Under the pieces are notes generated by a model, which did no database searches, was not told the DNA's origin, and saw nothing but the letters and a program-made list of their open reading frames with translations. From positions 26,875 through 90,874 of the forward strand of contig CAZASG010000011.1 in NCBI GenBank assembly GCA_964487745.1: a DNA stretch of 64,000 nucleotides, written 5' to 3'. Below are positions 33,636 through 42,685 of the stretch, in pieces. The stretch is from Desulfolinea sp964487745 (GTDB lineage: Bacteria; Chloroflexota; Anaerolineae; Anaerolineales; Villigracilaceae). Each line of letters begins with the position of its first letter. Position 1 is the first letter of the stretch. The translations under genes were made by a program, and so were the position numbers.

Positions 33636-35585
33636 CTATTTTTCTTCCTCGGGCCATGCAGCAATCAGAATGCCTAAAATAAAGACATAGCCACCGATCC
33701 AAACCCACTTCACGAGCGGATTGTGATAGACCTTGAAAGGAGTGCTGTCACGTGTGATCCCTTCCCAGTTAACGAGGATAACATAAATATCATCCACGAC
33801 CGTACTGCGCACGCCAGGAATGGTCATCGGTTGCCCGTCAGGGTAGATGTCGAAACGAGGCTTGAGGTGACCGATCACCTCGCCATCTTTGGTAAGGGTC
33901 AATTTTGCCTGGGTCACATAGCGTTGATCTGTGTGGACGAATTGTTCCAGATCATCGTATTGAACTGTATAACCAGCTAACTCGATAGTTTCACCGATCG
34001 AAATATGGCGTTGTGTATCCGTCTGGAAAAGCTCGATACCGATGATACCGATCCCCATTAAGACCATGCTGATGTGAATGATATATCCACCATAGCGACG
34101 CCGATTTCGTTTGGTCAAATTCCATAATTCAACAAGGAAGTTCTTTTTCGATTTTCGGCTGCGAGCATGGGCGCCACGCCAAAATTCGTAAACGGTCACG
34201 GTGATAACCAGCCCGATCAAGGTGAAGCCACCTAAGGCGATCCAGTTGGTGATGCCAGCTGCCAATGCCCAGATCGGTGCGATCAACGCAAAAATAGCAG
34301 GCTTCCAAATGGCGCGTCCCAGTGTTTTGACAGTCGAGTGTCCCCAGGCAGAGAGAGGGGCAATGCCCATGAGCAGCATCAATGCTCCCCAAAGCGGACC
34401 AGTTGCGCGCTCATAGAAAGGCGGGCCAACGGTGACTTTGGAACCGGTGAACAGTTCGGAGAGTAGCGGGAAGATCACACCCCAGAAGCTGACGACGAGA
34501 ACGCTGATGAAGAGCAGATTATTCAACAAAAAGAGCGCTTCGCGAGAGAGCATCGAGTTCATTTCGGTGTCCGATTTCAAGTCTCCCCAGCGGTAGATCA
34601 AGAGTGCGATGGAGACGATGAAAGTGAAACCGATGAAAACAAAGAACATCGGCCCGATTGCACTTTGGGCGAAGGAGTGGACGGAAGAAAGCACACCGGA
34701 GCGGGTCAGGAAGGTGCCAAAGAGCACCAGATCATAGGTCAGGATGATCAGGATCATATTCCAGTGCTTGAACATACCGCGCTTTTCCTGGATCATGACG
34801 GAATGCAGGAAAGCCGTTCCCGTGAGCCAGGGCATCAGTGCTGCGATCTCAACCGGATCCCAGCCCCAGTAACCGCCCCAGCCGAGCACGTCGTATGCCC
34901 AACGCATACCCAGTACCAAACCGAGCGAAAGGAAAAGCCACGACCACAACGTCCAGCGACGGGTAATGCGGATCCAGCGGTCATCCGTACGCCCGGTGAT
35001 AAGGGCTGCCATCGCGAATGCGAAGGGGATGGTAAAAGCCACAAATCCCAAATATTGGGCAGGCGGATGAATGATCATGCCTGGATGCCGCAAGAGCGGA
35101 TTCAGTCCGCGTCCATCCGTGGGAGGGATACCAGGGATCAGTTTGAAGGGGTTTTCAAAGAAAACGTTCAGGGCGAGGAAGAAAGCCAGTGTAGCTGCTG
35201 AAACAACGATCACCCAAGGGAGCAGATCGCGGTCGCGATCCCACTTGCGCAATGTCACCGCCGAGGTGAAACTAGAAAGCAACCAACCCCAAAAGAGGAG
35301 CGAACCGGGTTGTCCACCCCACCAGGCAGTCACTTTCAGGTAGAGTGGCATACTGAGATTGGTCACCGACCAAACATATTCCACCTCATAATGATCGTTC
35401 ACCAGTAAGTAGATCAAAATGGCAGATGAGATAGTGAGCAGTGGCCAGGTAAGCAACATGGCGCGGCGTGCGCTCTCGATCATTGATGCTGATTTTTTTG
35501 ATTGCCCAACGATCGCGATAATCACGCTATAAAGCGTGACCAGGAATGTGAGCAAGAGGACGCCGTATCCAAGACTTGGAAGCAT
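33636..35585 (-). CDS. ccmF: cytochrome c heme lyase CcmF
   Basis: A 649-residue polytopic membrane protein with about 14 helices and the WWD-type motif GWGGYWGWDPVEIAALMPW near 240. It attaches heme from holo-CcmE to apocytochromes. KVTAWWGGQPGSLLFW and GLNPLLRHPGMIIHPPAQYLG are family signatures, and a periplasmic loop after about 540 carries the C-terminal domain. The ATG at 35585 is selected because AGGAGTAATTTT precedes it. It lies between ccmE and ccmH. Confidence 0.96.
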   Translation of the reverse strand: MLPSLGYGVLLLTFLVTLYSVIIAIVGQSKKSASMIESARRAMLLTWPLLTISSAILIYLLVNDHYEVEYVWSVTNLSMPLYLKVTAWWGGQPGSLLFWGWLLSSFTSAVTLRKWDRDRDLLPWVIVVSAATLAFFLALNVFFENPFKLIPGIPPTDGRGLNPLLRHPGMIIHPPAQYLGFVAFTIPFAFAMAALITGRTDDRWIRITRRWTLWSWLFLSLGLVLGMRWAYDVLGWGGYWGWDPVEIAALMPWLTGTAFLHSVMIQEKRGMFKHWNMILIILTYDLVLFGTFLTRSGVLSSVHSFAQSAIGPMFFVFIGFTFIVSIALLIYRWGDLKSDTEMNSMLSREALFLLNNLLFISVLVVSFWGVIFPLLSELFTGSKVTVGPPFYERATGPLWGALMLLMGIAPLSAWGHSTVKTLGRAIWKPAIFALIAPIWALAAGITNWIALGGFTLIGLVITVTVYEFWRGAHARSRKSKKNFLVELWNLTKRNRRRYGGYIIHISMVLMGIGIIGIELFQTDTQRHISIGETIELAGYTVQYDDLEQFVHTDQRYVTQAKLTLTKDGEVIGHLKPRFDIYPDGQPMTIPGVRSTVVDDIYVILVNWEGITRDSTPFKVYHNPLVKWVWIGGYVFILGILIAAWPEEEK

Positions 35586-35604
35586 AAAATTACTCCTTTT
35601 CAAT

Positions 35605-35658
35605 CGAAATGGCAGTTACGCTTCGCTCCCGGACGAGAGGCTTGCAACTGCCATTTCG
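35605..35658. repeat. perfect intergenic palindrome between ccmE and ccmF
   Basis: CGAAATGGCAGTT and AACTGCCATTTCG are perfect 13-base arms around a 28-base centre rich in CGCTTCGCTCC. It fills almost the whole gap before the ccmF ribosome site. Its form suggests a nomadic repeat. Confidence 0.65.
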
Positions 35659-35683
35659 CAATATTCTGAAGATATGTAGGGGT

Positions 35684-36163
35684 TTACCCTTCGCTTTGTT
35701 CAGGGACGGCTTCTTCGTATTTTGTGGGACACTTTAGCAGGAGTTCATCTGCATAGAAGATGCCGTCTGCATCGAGGTAGCCTGTCATAATCGCCTGAGC
35801 TTCATTTTGCAGCAGGTCAGGGATTGGACCATTATAACTGACGACAAGGCGAGAGCGACTGGGGTCCATGACAGCGTCGTGCAATACTTGTGCCAATCCA
35901 CCGTTTGATTCGATCTCATCGTTATCGCCTGTAACATGGGCGATTTCAAATGAGAGGGTGAGTGTTTCGGGATCGTAATTGATCGAATCGCCAATGACAG
36001 CGCCAGAAATGCGTAAGCTTTTACCAGTAATTTCGCTTTTCTGCTCATGAACTTCGTCAATGGTCATAAAGTATTCCGCGCTGGCTTGCGTGGATGAAGC
36101 GATAAGGTAGACAACGGCTGCCAGAATGAGAAGCCCGCCGATGATGAACTTGGAACGTTGCAT
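35684..36163 (-). CDS. ccmE: heme chaperone CcmE, Cys-type
   Basis: A 159-residue protein with one N-terminal helix (FIIGGLLILAAVVYLIA) and the OB-fold of CcmE. SYNGPIPDLL and IMTGYLDADGIFYADELLLKCPTKYEE are the family landmarks. The heme-binding position reads C145-P-T-K-Y149, a Cys-x3-Tyr site, where most bacterial CcmE has His-x3-Tyr. The Cys form is known from archaea and sulfate reducers (System I variants). The start at 36163 has GGAGG eight or nine bases upstream. It opens the ccm operon. Confidence 0.93.
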   Translation of the reverse strand: MQRSKFIIGGLLILAAVVYLIASSTQASAEYFMTIDEVHEQKSEITGKSLRISGAVIGDSINYDPETLTLSFEIAHVTGDNDEIESNGGLAQVLHDAVMDPSRSRLVVSYNGPIPDLLQNEAQAIMTGYLDADGIFYADELLLKCPTKYEEAVPEQSEG

Positions 36164-36402
36164 GAAAGTATGCCTCCGTAAATGTATATGCCCATAGGGC
36201 AAGTGTATTTATATGATCTGTATAATTTTACACATTTATATTAACCTAGTCTGAAAAAGGGGCATGAATAAAGTCAGTTTTCTCTTATTACAAGTCTGCA
36301 AATTTACAGGATGAAAGAGGGAGTATTTTTGTGAGATTTTAATTTGATTTTAAGGTTTAGATGCGCTATTATTAATACAATTAGTGTCTAATTAGTCATA
36401 AT

Positions 36403-36438
36403 ACATTTGCATATTCATATCAGCGAATATACAAATGT
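36403..36438. promoter_or_regulatory. palindrome in the ccmE/multiheme divergent region
   Basis: ACATTTGCATATTC pairs with GAATATACAAATGT (13 of 14) around ATATCAGC. It lies in the divergent control region between ccmE (minus) and the 9-heme gene (plus), about 40 bases before the latter's start. It may be an operator or a leader hairpin; the AT-rich 36205-36402 stretch between the genes has no other clear element. Confidence 0.5.
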
Positions 36439-36479
36439 GGCAACTAGCAGTATTTCCCAGAGTATGCAAAGGAAAAAGA

Positions 36480-38177
36480 ATGAAAATGATAAAAGCATCG
36501 CTAATGAAATTCTTCTTTCCACCTGATCATTCACCGCGCTGGCTGGTTCTTTTACCTTATGCGGTTTTAGGAGTTCTCACTCTGTTGTTGATGGTTGGTG
36601 GTGCTTATGGCTGGGAATATACAAATTCACCAGCATTCTGCGGTGAAGCCTGTCACACGATGCCTCCTGAATATGCAGCCTATCAGGTTTCCCCTCATGC
36701 TGAAGTCTCCTGTGTGGAGTGTCATATTGGGCGTGCCTTTATCGGGAATCAAATTTGGCGCAAAGCTGGCGATGTTAAACATATTGTTGCTTTAGCATTT
36801 ACAACCTATCAATATCCCATTTATGCTCACGATATGCGCCCATCCAGTTTTTCGTGTGAAGAATGCCATTCTCCAAGCAAATTTTCGGATGATTCTCTCA
36901 GAAAAATAGAGCACTTCAGCGATGATGAAGATAACACCCCTTATAGCACTTATCTGGTTTTGAAGACGGGAGGAGGCTCTGAACGAGAAGGATTAGGGCG
37001 AGGTATTCATTGGCATATTGAGAATGATGTGTATTTCTATGCAGATGATTTGCGTGATCAAAATATTCCATATATTCGTGTTGTAGACGATGGGGGGATT
37101 GTTGATGAATACTTTGATATTGAAGCGGATTTCGATGCGAATTCTTTGGTTGAGAGCGAACTAGAAAAAATGGATTGCATCACTTGTCACAATCGTATTT
37201 CTCATCGTATTTACACTCCGGGGGAGTCGATGGATGCTGCCCTGACACGTAATATCGTTGATCGCGATATTCCCAATATTCGTAAAATGGGTGAGGAAGT
37301 GCTTGGTGGTGATTATGCAACACAAGACGAAGGGTTGGCAGGGATTGCCAATCTGGTGACGTATTACGAGGAAAACTATCCTGACTATTATGCGAATAAT
37401 GAGGGAAAGATCACTTCTGCTGTAGAAGAAATTCAACAGATTTATAGAGATTCAGTTTTTATCGAACAAAAAGTTGATTGGAATTCCCACGTCGGTAATG
37501 CGGGGCATATCAACTCTCCTGGATGCTTTCGTTGTCATGATGGCAAGCATCTGAACGAAGAGGAAGAAGCAGTTCGTTTGGAATGTAACCTATGTCATTC
37601 CATCCCTGTGGTTGCAGACGAAAACGATTTCCTGGCAAGTATCAATTTGAATCGCGGTGTGGAGCCAGAATCGCATTTGAATTCAAATTGGATAAGCTTA
37701 CATAATCAGGCTTTTGATCAAACTTGTGCAAATTGCCATACAACAGAGGATATTGGCGGAACTAGCAATGTCTCTTTTTGTTCAAATAGTGCTTGCCATG
37801 GCAGTGTGATCAAGTACACAGGTTTTGACGCTCCTGCTTTACGTGAATTAATTGCAGATCAGCTGCCGCCTCCGATGCCTGCGCCAACAGTAGCCCCGCC
37901 ACCTTCTTCTGGTCCACCAACCTATGCTGGAAATATTAAGCCCGCTTTCGCAACCTGCAGCACCTGTCATAATGCTTCAGTATCCTCGGCTGGGCTTGAT
38001 CTTTCCAGTTATGTTGGCATGATGGCAGGCAGTGAAAATGGAGCAATGGTGCTTCCGGGAGATAGCGCTAACAGTGTATTGGTTAGTACGCAGGCTGAGC
38101 AACACTTTGCAGCACTAACATCATCAGAACTGGAATTATTGCGTGCGTGGATCGATGCTGGCGCACTTGATAACTAA
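36480..38177 (+). CDS. membrane NapC/NrfH-type nine-heme cytochrome c
   Basis: A 565-residue protein with one N-terminal membrane helix (LVLLPYAVLGVLTLLLMVGG) and a NapC/NrfH-like start, SPAFCGEACHTMPPEYAAY. Nine heme sites are seen: one CX3CH (C54, C58, H59), seven CX2CH (CVECH, CEECH, CITCH, CFRCH, CNLCH, CANCH, CSTCH) and one CX4CH (CSNSACH near 440). The C-terminal part after a Pro-rich hinge (PPPMPAPTVAPPPSS) is a separate domain with the CSTCH site and NSVLVS, like the cytochrome-like domain of planctomycete-type proteins. NapC/NrfH proteins take electrons from quinol and pass them to periplasmic cytochromes. A decaheme gene follows. The start at 36480 has AAAGGA upstream. Confidence 0.88.
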   Translation: MKMIKASLMKFFFPPDHSPRWLVLLPYAVLGVLTLLLMVGGAYGWEYTNSPAFCGEACHTMPPEYAAYQVSPHAEVSCVECHIGRAFIGNQIWRKAGDVKHIVALAFTTYQYPIYAHDMRPSSFSCEECHSPSKFSDDSLRKIEHFSDDEDNTPYSTYLVLKTGGGSEREGLGRGIHWHIENDVYFYADDLRDQNIPYIRVVDDGGIVDEYFDIEADFDANSLVESELEKMDCITCHNRISHRIYTPGESMDAALTRNIVDRDIPNIRKMGEEVLGGDYATQDEGLAGIANLVTYYEENYPDYYANNEGKITSAVEEIQQIYRDSVFIEQKVDWNSHVGNAGHINSPGCFRCHDGKHLNEEEEAVRLECNLCHSIPVVADENDFLASINLNRGVEPESHLNSNWISLHNQAFDQTCANCHTTEDIGGTSNVSFCSNSACHGSVIKYTGFDAPALRELIADQLPPPMPAPTVAPPPSSGPPTYAGNIKPAFATCSTCHNASVSSAGLDLSSYVGMMAGSENGAMVLPGDSANSVLVSTQAEQHFAALTSSELELLRAWIDAGALDN

Positions 38178-38312
38178 AATTTGCTGAACTTTAGATAAGT
38201 TTTTGTAAACAAGCAATGTTGGTCTTATTAGTCTTGTGAACTTTATCATATGAAAGATGTGACAAGGCTTATTGAGAATAAAATCACAAACAGATACACT
38301 AAAAACATTAAA

Positions 38313-38354
38313 AGAAGATGAGAGACCTTTTTGTATCTCAGATCCACATCTTCT
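38313..38354 (+). promoter_or_regulatory. leader hairpin upstream of decaheme gene
   Basis: AGAAGATG pairs with CATCTTCT, and an inner GAGA-C/GT-TCTC part pairs as well. It lies just before an AAGGAGGTG, about 80 bases before the decaheme start, and could structure the leader RNA. A short open frame from the GTG at 38367 (17 codons, VLPIDELL...) overlaps, but is too short to claim. Confidence 0.4.
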
Positions 38355-38439
38355 GAATTTAAGGAGGTGTTGCCTATTGATGAACTACTAACTGTTACAA
38401 AGCAGTTGCTACTTACCTAATTTTAAGGAGAATACAAAT

Positions 38440-40593
38440 ATGTTACGTCGAAAATTTCTAGTTTTATTAGTGCTTTTGCTGACAATAGCTGTCGGTGTGG
38501 TGGCTTGTTAGCCAGCAGAACCTGCCCCGGTCGAGGAAGTCGAGCCAGTGGAAGAGACCACTGAAGAGCCTGTCGAGATGATGCGTCCCGAAGTTTTGGT
38601 CCCCTATTTGGAACTTTGGGAAGGCTCTGGTCATAATGCTTCTGATACAGAAGCATTCCGCCATTGGGATGAGGATGATCCCGCTGAAGTTTCTACGCGC
38701 TGTGCCAAATGTCATAGCACTCAGGGTTATATGGATTTCCTGGGCGCCGATGGCTCTGAAGCCGGCATGGTAGATGCAGCTGTTCCTGCAATGGAAGTTT
38801 ATGGCATTGAATGTGTAGCTTGCCATAACCCCGAGACCATCTCAAAAACCGATGTGACCTTCCCCTCTGGGGTGACAGTCAGCGCTGGTGATGACAGCCG
38901 CTGTATGGAATGTCACCAGGGCCGTCAGTCGAAAGTCAGCCTTGATGCAGCCCTTGCAGTATTCGGCGAAGAACTTGATCCTGATGCAGTTGTTGAGCCA
39001 GTTGAAGTTGACGGTGAAGAACAGACCTTGGGCTTTGCCAATATCCATTACTATCCTGCCGCAGCTACCCTTTATGGAACTGTTGCCATGGGTGGTTACC
39101 AATTTGATGGCAAGACCTATGACGGAAAATTCCGCCACGTCGAAAGCTATGACAGCTGCTCAGAGTGTCACGATCCCCACTCTTTGGAAGTCAAAGTTGA
39201 TAGCTGTGCCCACTGTCACGAGGGCGTCACCTCTTCTGAAGATCTCAAGAATGTTCGCGAAGTCTCCTCCGCATCCGATTATGATGGTGACGGTGATGTA
39301 GAAGAAGGCATTTACTACGAGATTGATGGCTTGAAAGAACAGCTATTTGCTGCGATCCAAGCCTACGCCGCAGATGTTGCCGGTACACCGATCATTTATG
39401 CTCAGGCTTATCCTTACTTCTTTACCGACACCAATGGTGATGGCGAAGCTCAGGATGACGAAGCTGCATATCCCAACAAATATTCAGCCTGGACGCCAAA
39501 CTTGCTGAAAGCTGCCTACAATTACCAGATGGCCAAGAAAGATCCCGGCAATTTCGCTCATGGTGGTAAATACACCATTCAATTGCTGGTCGATTCGATC
39601 GAAGCCGTTGGCGGTGACGTGAGTAGCTTGGCTCGCAGTGATGCAGGTCACTTTGCTGGCGATACAGAAGCATTCCGTCACTGGGATGAAGATGGAGAAG
39701 TTGCTGGCCGCTGTGCAAAATGTCACACCGCCACCGGTCTGCCCGAATTTCTGGCTGAAGGATCGAACCACGCCAACGAAGTTTCGAACGGCTTTATGTG
39801 CTCAACCTGCCACAATGGTGCAGAATGGCCCGCTCGCTACGAAGTCACTTCTGTGACCTTCCCGAGCGGTGCGACCGTGAGCTTTGGCGGTACCGATGCC
39901 GATGGCAACTTTGTTGCTGATGAAGGTAACCTCTGTATGGAGTGCCACCAGGGACGCAGTTCCAAGGTTGCTCTTGATGCAGCTATCGCTAAAGGTAGCT
40001 TCAGTTTCCAGAATATTCACTACTTTGCTGCTGGTGCCACACTCTTTGGTGCTGATGCTGAAGGCGGCTACATGTATGATGGCAAAGAATATGCCGGTTA
40101 CTTTGAAGCACATCCAGTAAATAAATGCCAGGACTGCCATGATGTCCATGAATTGGAAGTCAAGCCTGAAACTTGTGAGACCTGCCATGCTGGACAGGAA
40201 TTTGAAGCCATTCGTATGACAGCTCCTGACTATGATGGTGATGGTGCTGATGAAGGTGTTGCTGGTGAATTGGATACATTAGCAGAAGCTCTTTATGCTG
40301 AATTGCAGGCATATGCAAATGCTGCTGGTGCCCCTATTATCTACGACTCACACGCTTATCCTTACTTCTTTGCTGATACCAACGGAAACGGTGAATCAGA
40401 TGGGCCTGCTGAAGCCAACTATGGCAACAAGTATGGTGCCTTCGATGCCAAATCTCTCCGTGCAGCATATAACTATCAGTACTACCAGAAAGACCCCGGT
40501 GCCTTCGCGCACAACGGTAAATTCGTTGCCCAGCTTCTGATCGATTCGATCGCTGACTTGGGTGGCAATGTCAGTGCCTACACACGTCCCTAA
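38440..40593 (+). CDS. decaheme cytochrome c lipoprotein with in-frame amber codon
   Basis: The frame from ATG 38440 (AAGGAG ten bases upstream) encodes RRKFLVLLVLLLTIAVGVVAC, a lipoprotein signal ending in a lipobox Cys, then TAG as codon 24 at 38509-38511, then PAEPAPVEEVEP and the mature protein to 40593 (717 codons). Ten CX2CH sites fall in two homologous halves of five each: CAKCH, CVACH, CMECH, CSECH, CAHCH and CAKCH, CSTCH, CMECH, CQDCH, CETCH. Both halves share TEAFRHWDED, FPSG.TVS, CMECHQGR.SKV and AYPYF. The amber could have been CAG. If the gene is real and expressed, either translation passes the codon, it is a mutation, or the base is wrong. The protein would be a surface or periplasmic electron carrier. 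Confidence 0.8.
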
Positions 40594-40619
40594 TAAGGCA
40601 AGGTAGGTTACGATAACCT

Positions 40620-40652
40620 AAAAGGTTGGGAGATTTTTTCTCCCAACCTTTT
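40620..40652 (+). terminator. rho-independent terminator after decaheme gene
   Basis: AAAAGGTTGGGAGA and TCTCCCAACCTTTT form a perfect 14-pair stem with a five-base loop, followed by TTCTT. Confidence 0.85.
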
Positions 40653-40743
40653 TCTTATCCATTTAGCGTATTGATGGTCGCATGCTGGGATAGAAGATCG
40701 TCTACAGAAAGAACAGTCTTGATTTTGGTGTTCGCAATAAAAA

Positions 40744-41106
40744 TTATTTGGGACGTAGCCGATCTGCCAGATTTTTGAGTTGTTTATATCCCACCGGTTT
40801 GATCATTACCAAATTTGCTATCCCGTGGAGTTCATTTGCGATACGTTTATCTGCTGTGACTACAACCACACGCACATCTTGTAGTCGTTTCTCTCGATGA
40901 ATATAGACCAGAATTTCAACCCCCTCAACATTTGGGATATGTAGATCTAAAATAACCAATGTAGGCACGGCTTTGCGCAACTTCTCAAGTGCAGCTAAAC
41001 CATCATGGATTATATCTACCCGGTAACTAGCCTCCATTACAGCTTCAGCAAAACCGGCTGCCAGATTTTGATTATCCTCAACAATAAGTGCCGATAATTT
41101 TTCCAT
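40744..41106 (-). CDS. single-domain response regulator
   Basis: A 120-residue CheY-like receiver domain with no output domain. VEDNQN has the acidic pair, VILDLHIP contains the phosphorylation Asp, and VVTAD and IKPVGY give the conserved Thr and Lys. It is divergent from a disrupted histidine kinase that starts about 200 bases away, and may be its partner. No DNA-binding part exists, so it would act by protein contact. Confidence 0.9.
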   Translation of the reverse strand: MEKLSALIVEDNQNLAAGFAEAVMEASYRVDIIHDGLAALEKLRKAVPTLVILDLHIPNVEGVEILVYIHREKRLQDVRVVVVTADKRIANELHGIANLVMIKPVGYKQLKNLADRLRPK

Positions 41107-41304
41107 AAGAAAAGCCTTACATACCTTTATGAGTTACCACAATTATACTTGAGACTGTATTTGATACACTTAGAATACCAGTTTGGTCATTTTCTTTCGA
41201 AATACCATTACAATATGTTCACCCAGAACTGAACAGGGAGAGATCATAACCTTGATAAGTTTACAAGCGACGCATATTTTTTGTAGCGGAGGAGCCATAA
41301 TAAT

Positions 41305-42660
41305 ATGTTTGAGCTACTAAATTTTTCCAATCCAAATATAAAAACGGGATTAGAACGCAAAGGGAATTAGCGGGGTTGATATTTTTGCTATTGGAATGAT
41401 GAGCATTCAAATCAGCCTAGGTGTTGATGATGTTGATCGTTTATTCCCCATTCTGTGGAGCAGGTTAGTTTTTCTGGCATGTGCTTTTTTAATTTTTTGG
41501 GTTAATCGCACTGGACGTGTTTTAGTAGCTAGTACTTTGTTTATCATCGTAACCATTTTGTGTCTAACTTTCGCGAGCGGGGACACGCTTAGTTATAGTG
41601 CGACACAATTCTACTTTGTGATACCTATACTAATTTCCAGCGTAATTATTACGCCATTCTCCAGTTTCTACGTAGCTACTGCGAATAGTATTATATTTTT
41701 TTATAAGTAAAAAATATGTTCGGTTTTGACTCAAGATTTGATCTTGGTGCACTTGGTATGTTTGCAATTGCTTTTGTTTCGTGGATATCAGCTCGAGCCT
41801 TGGAAAACGCCTTAGAGGATCTACACATTAGTAACATCGATTTAGACCAACGTGTTGGGCAGCGTACAAAAGAATTAGCACAGGCAAATCTCGATCTCGA
41901 AAAGAAAGCACAAGAACTAGCTGATGCCAACCAGCTTTTACAAGGCTTAGATAAACTTAAATCAAAATTTGTGTCTGATGTTTCTCATGAGCTGCTTACC
42001 CCGATAAACAATCTTTCCATTTATTTAGAGATGTTGGAAGAGGGAAATCCTAATAGGGCAGGTCACTACAAGAAAATATTAAGAGATGAAACGGATCGTC
42101 TTGAAAAATTGGTTTCGAATGTATTGGATTTGTCACGTATGGAAAACCAAACCGTGGAGCTGGTATTGAAAACGGAAAGTCTCGATGCAATCATCTAACA
42201 AGTCGTTCGTGCAAATGAGCTAAGAGCTGATGCCAAAGGGTTAGCGTTGAAATACCAGCCAAAGATATCTTTTCCAACAGTTCTCGTAAGTCGAGGTCAG
42301 ATTATCCAGGCGATAAGCAATCTTGTAGACAATGCGGTAAATTACATTAAAACCGGGAAAATTCTAATAACAACTTCTCTAAATAATGCACAAGATCAAA
42401 TTGTTATCGAAATATCTGATACAGGTATGGGGGTTTATCAAGAAGATGCGGAACATATTTTTGAGCGTTTCTATCGTGGACGTCAAACCAGTCAATCATC
42501 TTTACCGGGAACAGGTTTGGGGTTGGCGATCACGAAGGAAATAATCGAAGCTCATGGTGGCAGGATTACTTTCAGAAGTAGAGTTGAGCAAGGCTCGATA
42601 TTTACTATTTACTTGCCTCTAAACCTTGCTGGAACTGAACAGAAAAGGGCTTCCTTTTAG
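41305..42660 (+). pseudogene. disrupted membrane histidine kinase
   Basis: Three frame problems interrupt an otherwise full sensor kinase of about 450 codons. It starts at 41305 (GGAGGAG upstream) with LLNFSNPNIKTGLERKG, shifts frame near 41369 (one extra base), continues VDIFAIGMMSIQ with three or more membrane helices, shifts again near 41705 within an A/T-rich run, continues FGFDSRFDLGALGM, a coiled-coil and HisKA segment SDVSHELLTPINN, hits an in-frame TAA at 42196 in place of CAA, and ends with a complete ATPase part, ISNLVDNAVNY, DTGMG and GTGLGLAI. The H-box has Leu instead of Arg (HELLTP). As written it cannot give a full-length kinase. It may be real decay or several assembly errors. 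Confidence 0.8.
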
Positions 42661-42673
42661 GAAGCCCTTTTCT
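42641..42673. terminator. bidirectional terminator
   Basis: AGAAAAGGGCTTCC and GGAAGCCCTTTTCT are perfect 14-base arms with a five-base loop. The kinase stop codon lies inside. It separates it from the convergent 15-heme gene. Confidence 0.85.
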
Positions 42674-42685
42674 GTTTCTCTCACA

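Noticed and set aside
34665..35201. Open frame on the plus strand inside ccmF
   Set aside because: It is antisense to a gene with unmistakable CcmF motifs and has no ribosome site or recognisable protein.
36205..36402. A small RNA gene in the AT-rich divergent region
   Set aside because: No stable fold or terminator was seen apart from the palindrome that follows.
38366..38420. A 17-codon leader peptide upstream of the decaheme gene
   Set aside because: The frame is too short, the ribosome site is too close, and no coding evidence exists; only mentioned as a possibility.
38509..38511. TAG as a recoded amino acid through a changed genetic code
   Set aside because: Other genes in the window end in TAG, and only one in-frame TAG occurs in this gene. 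A general reassignment is therefore not supported.
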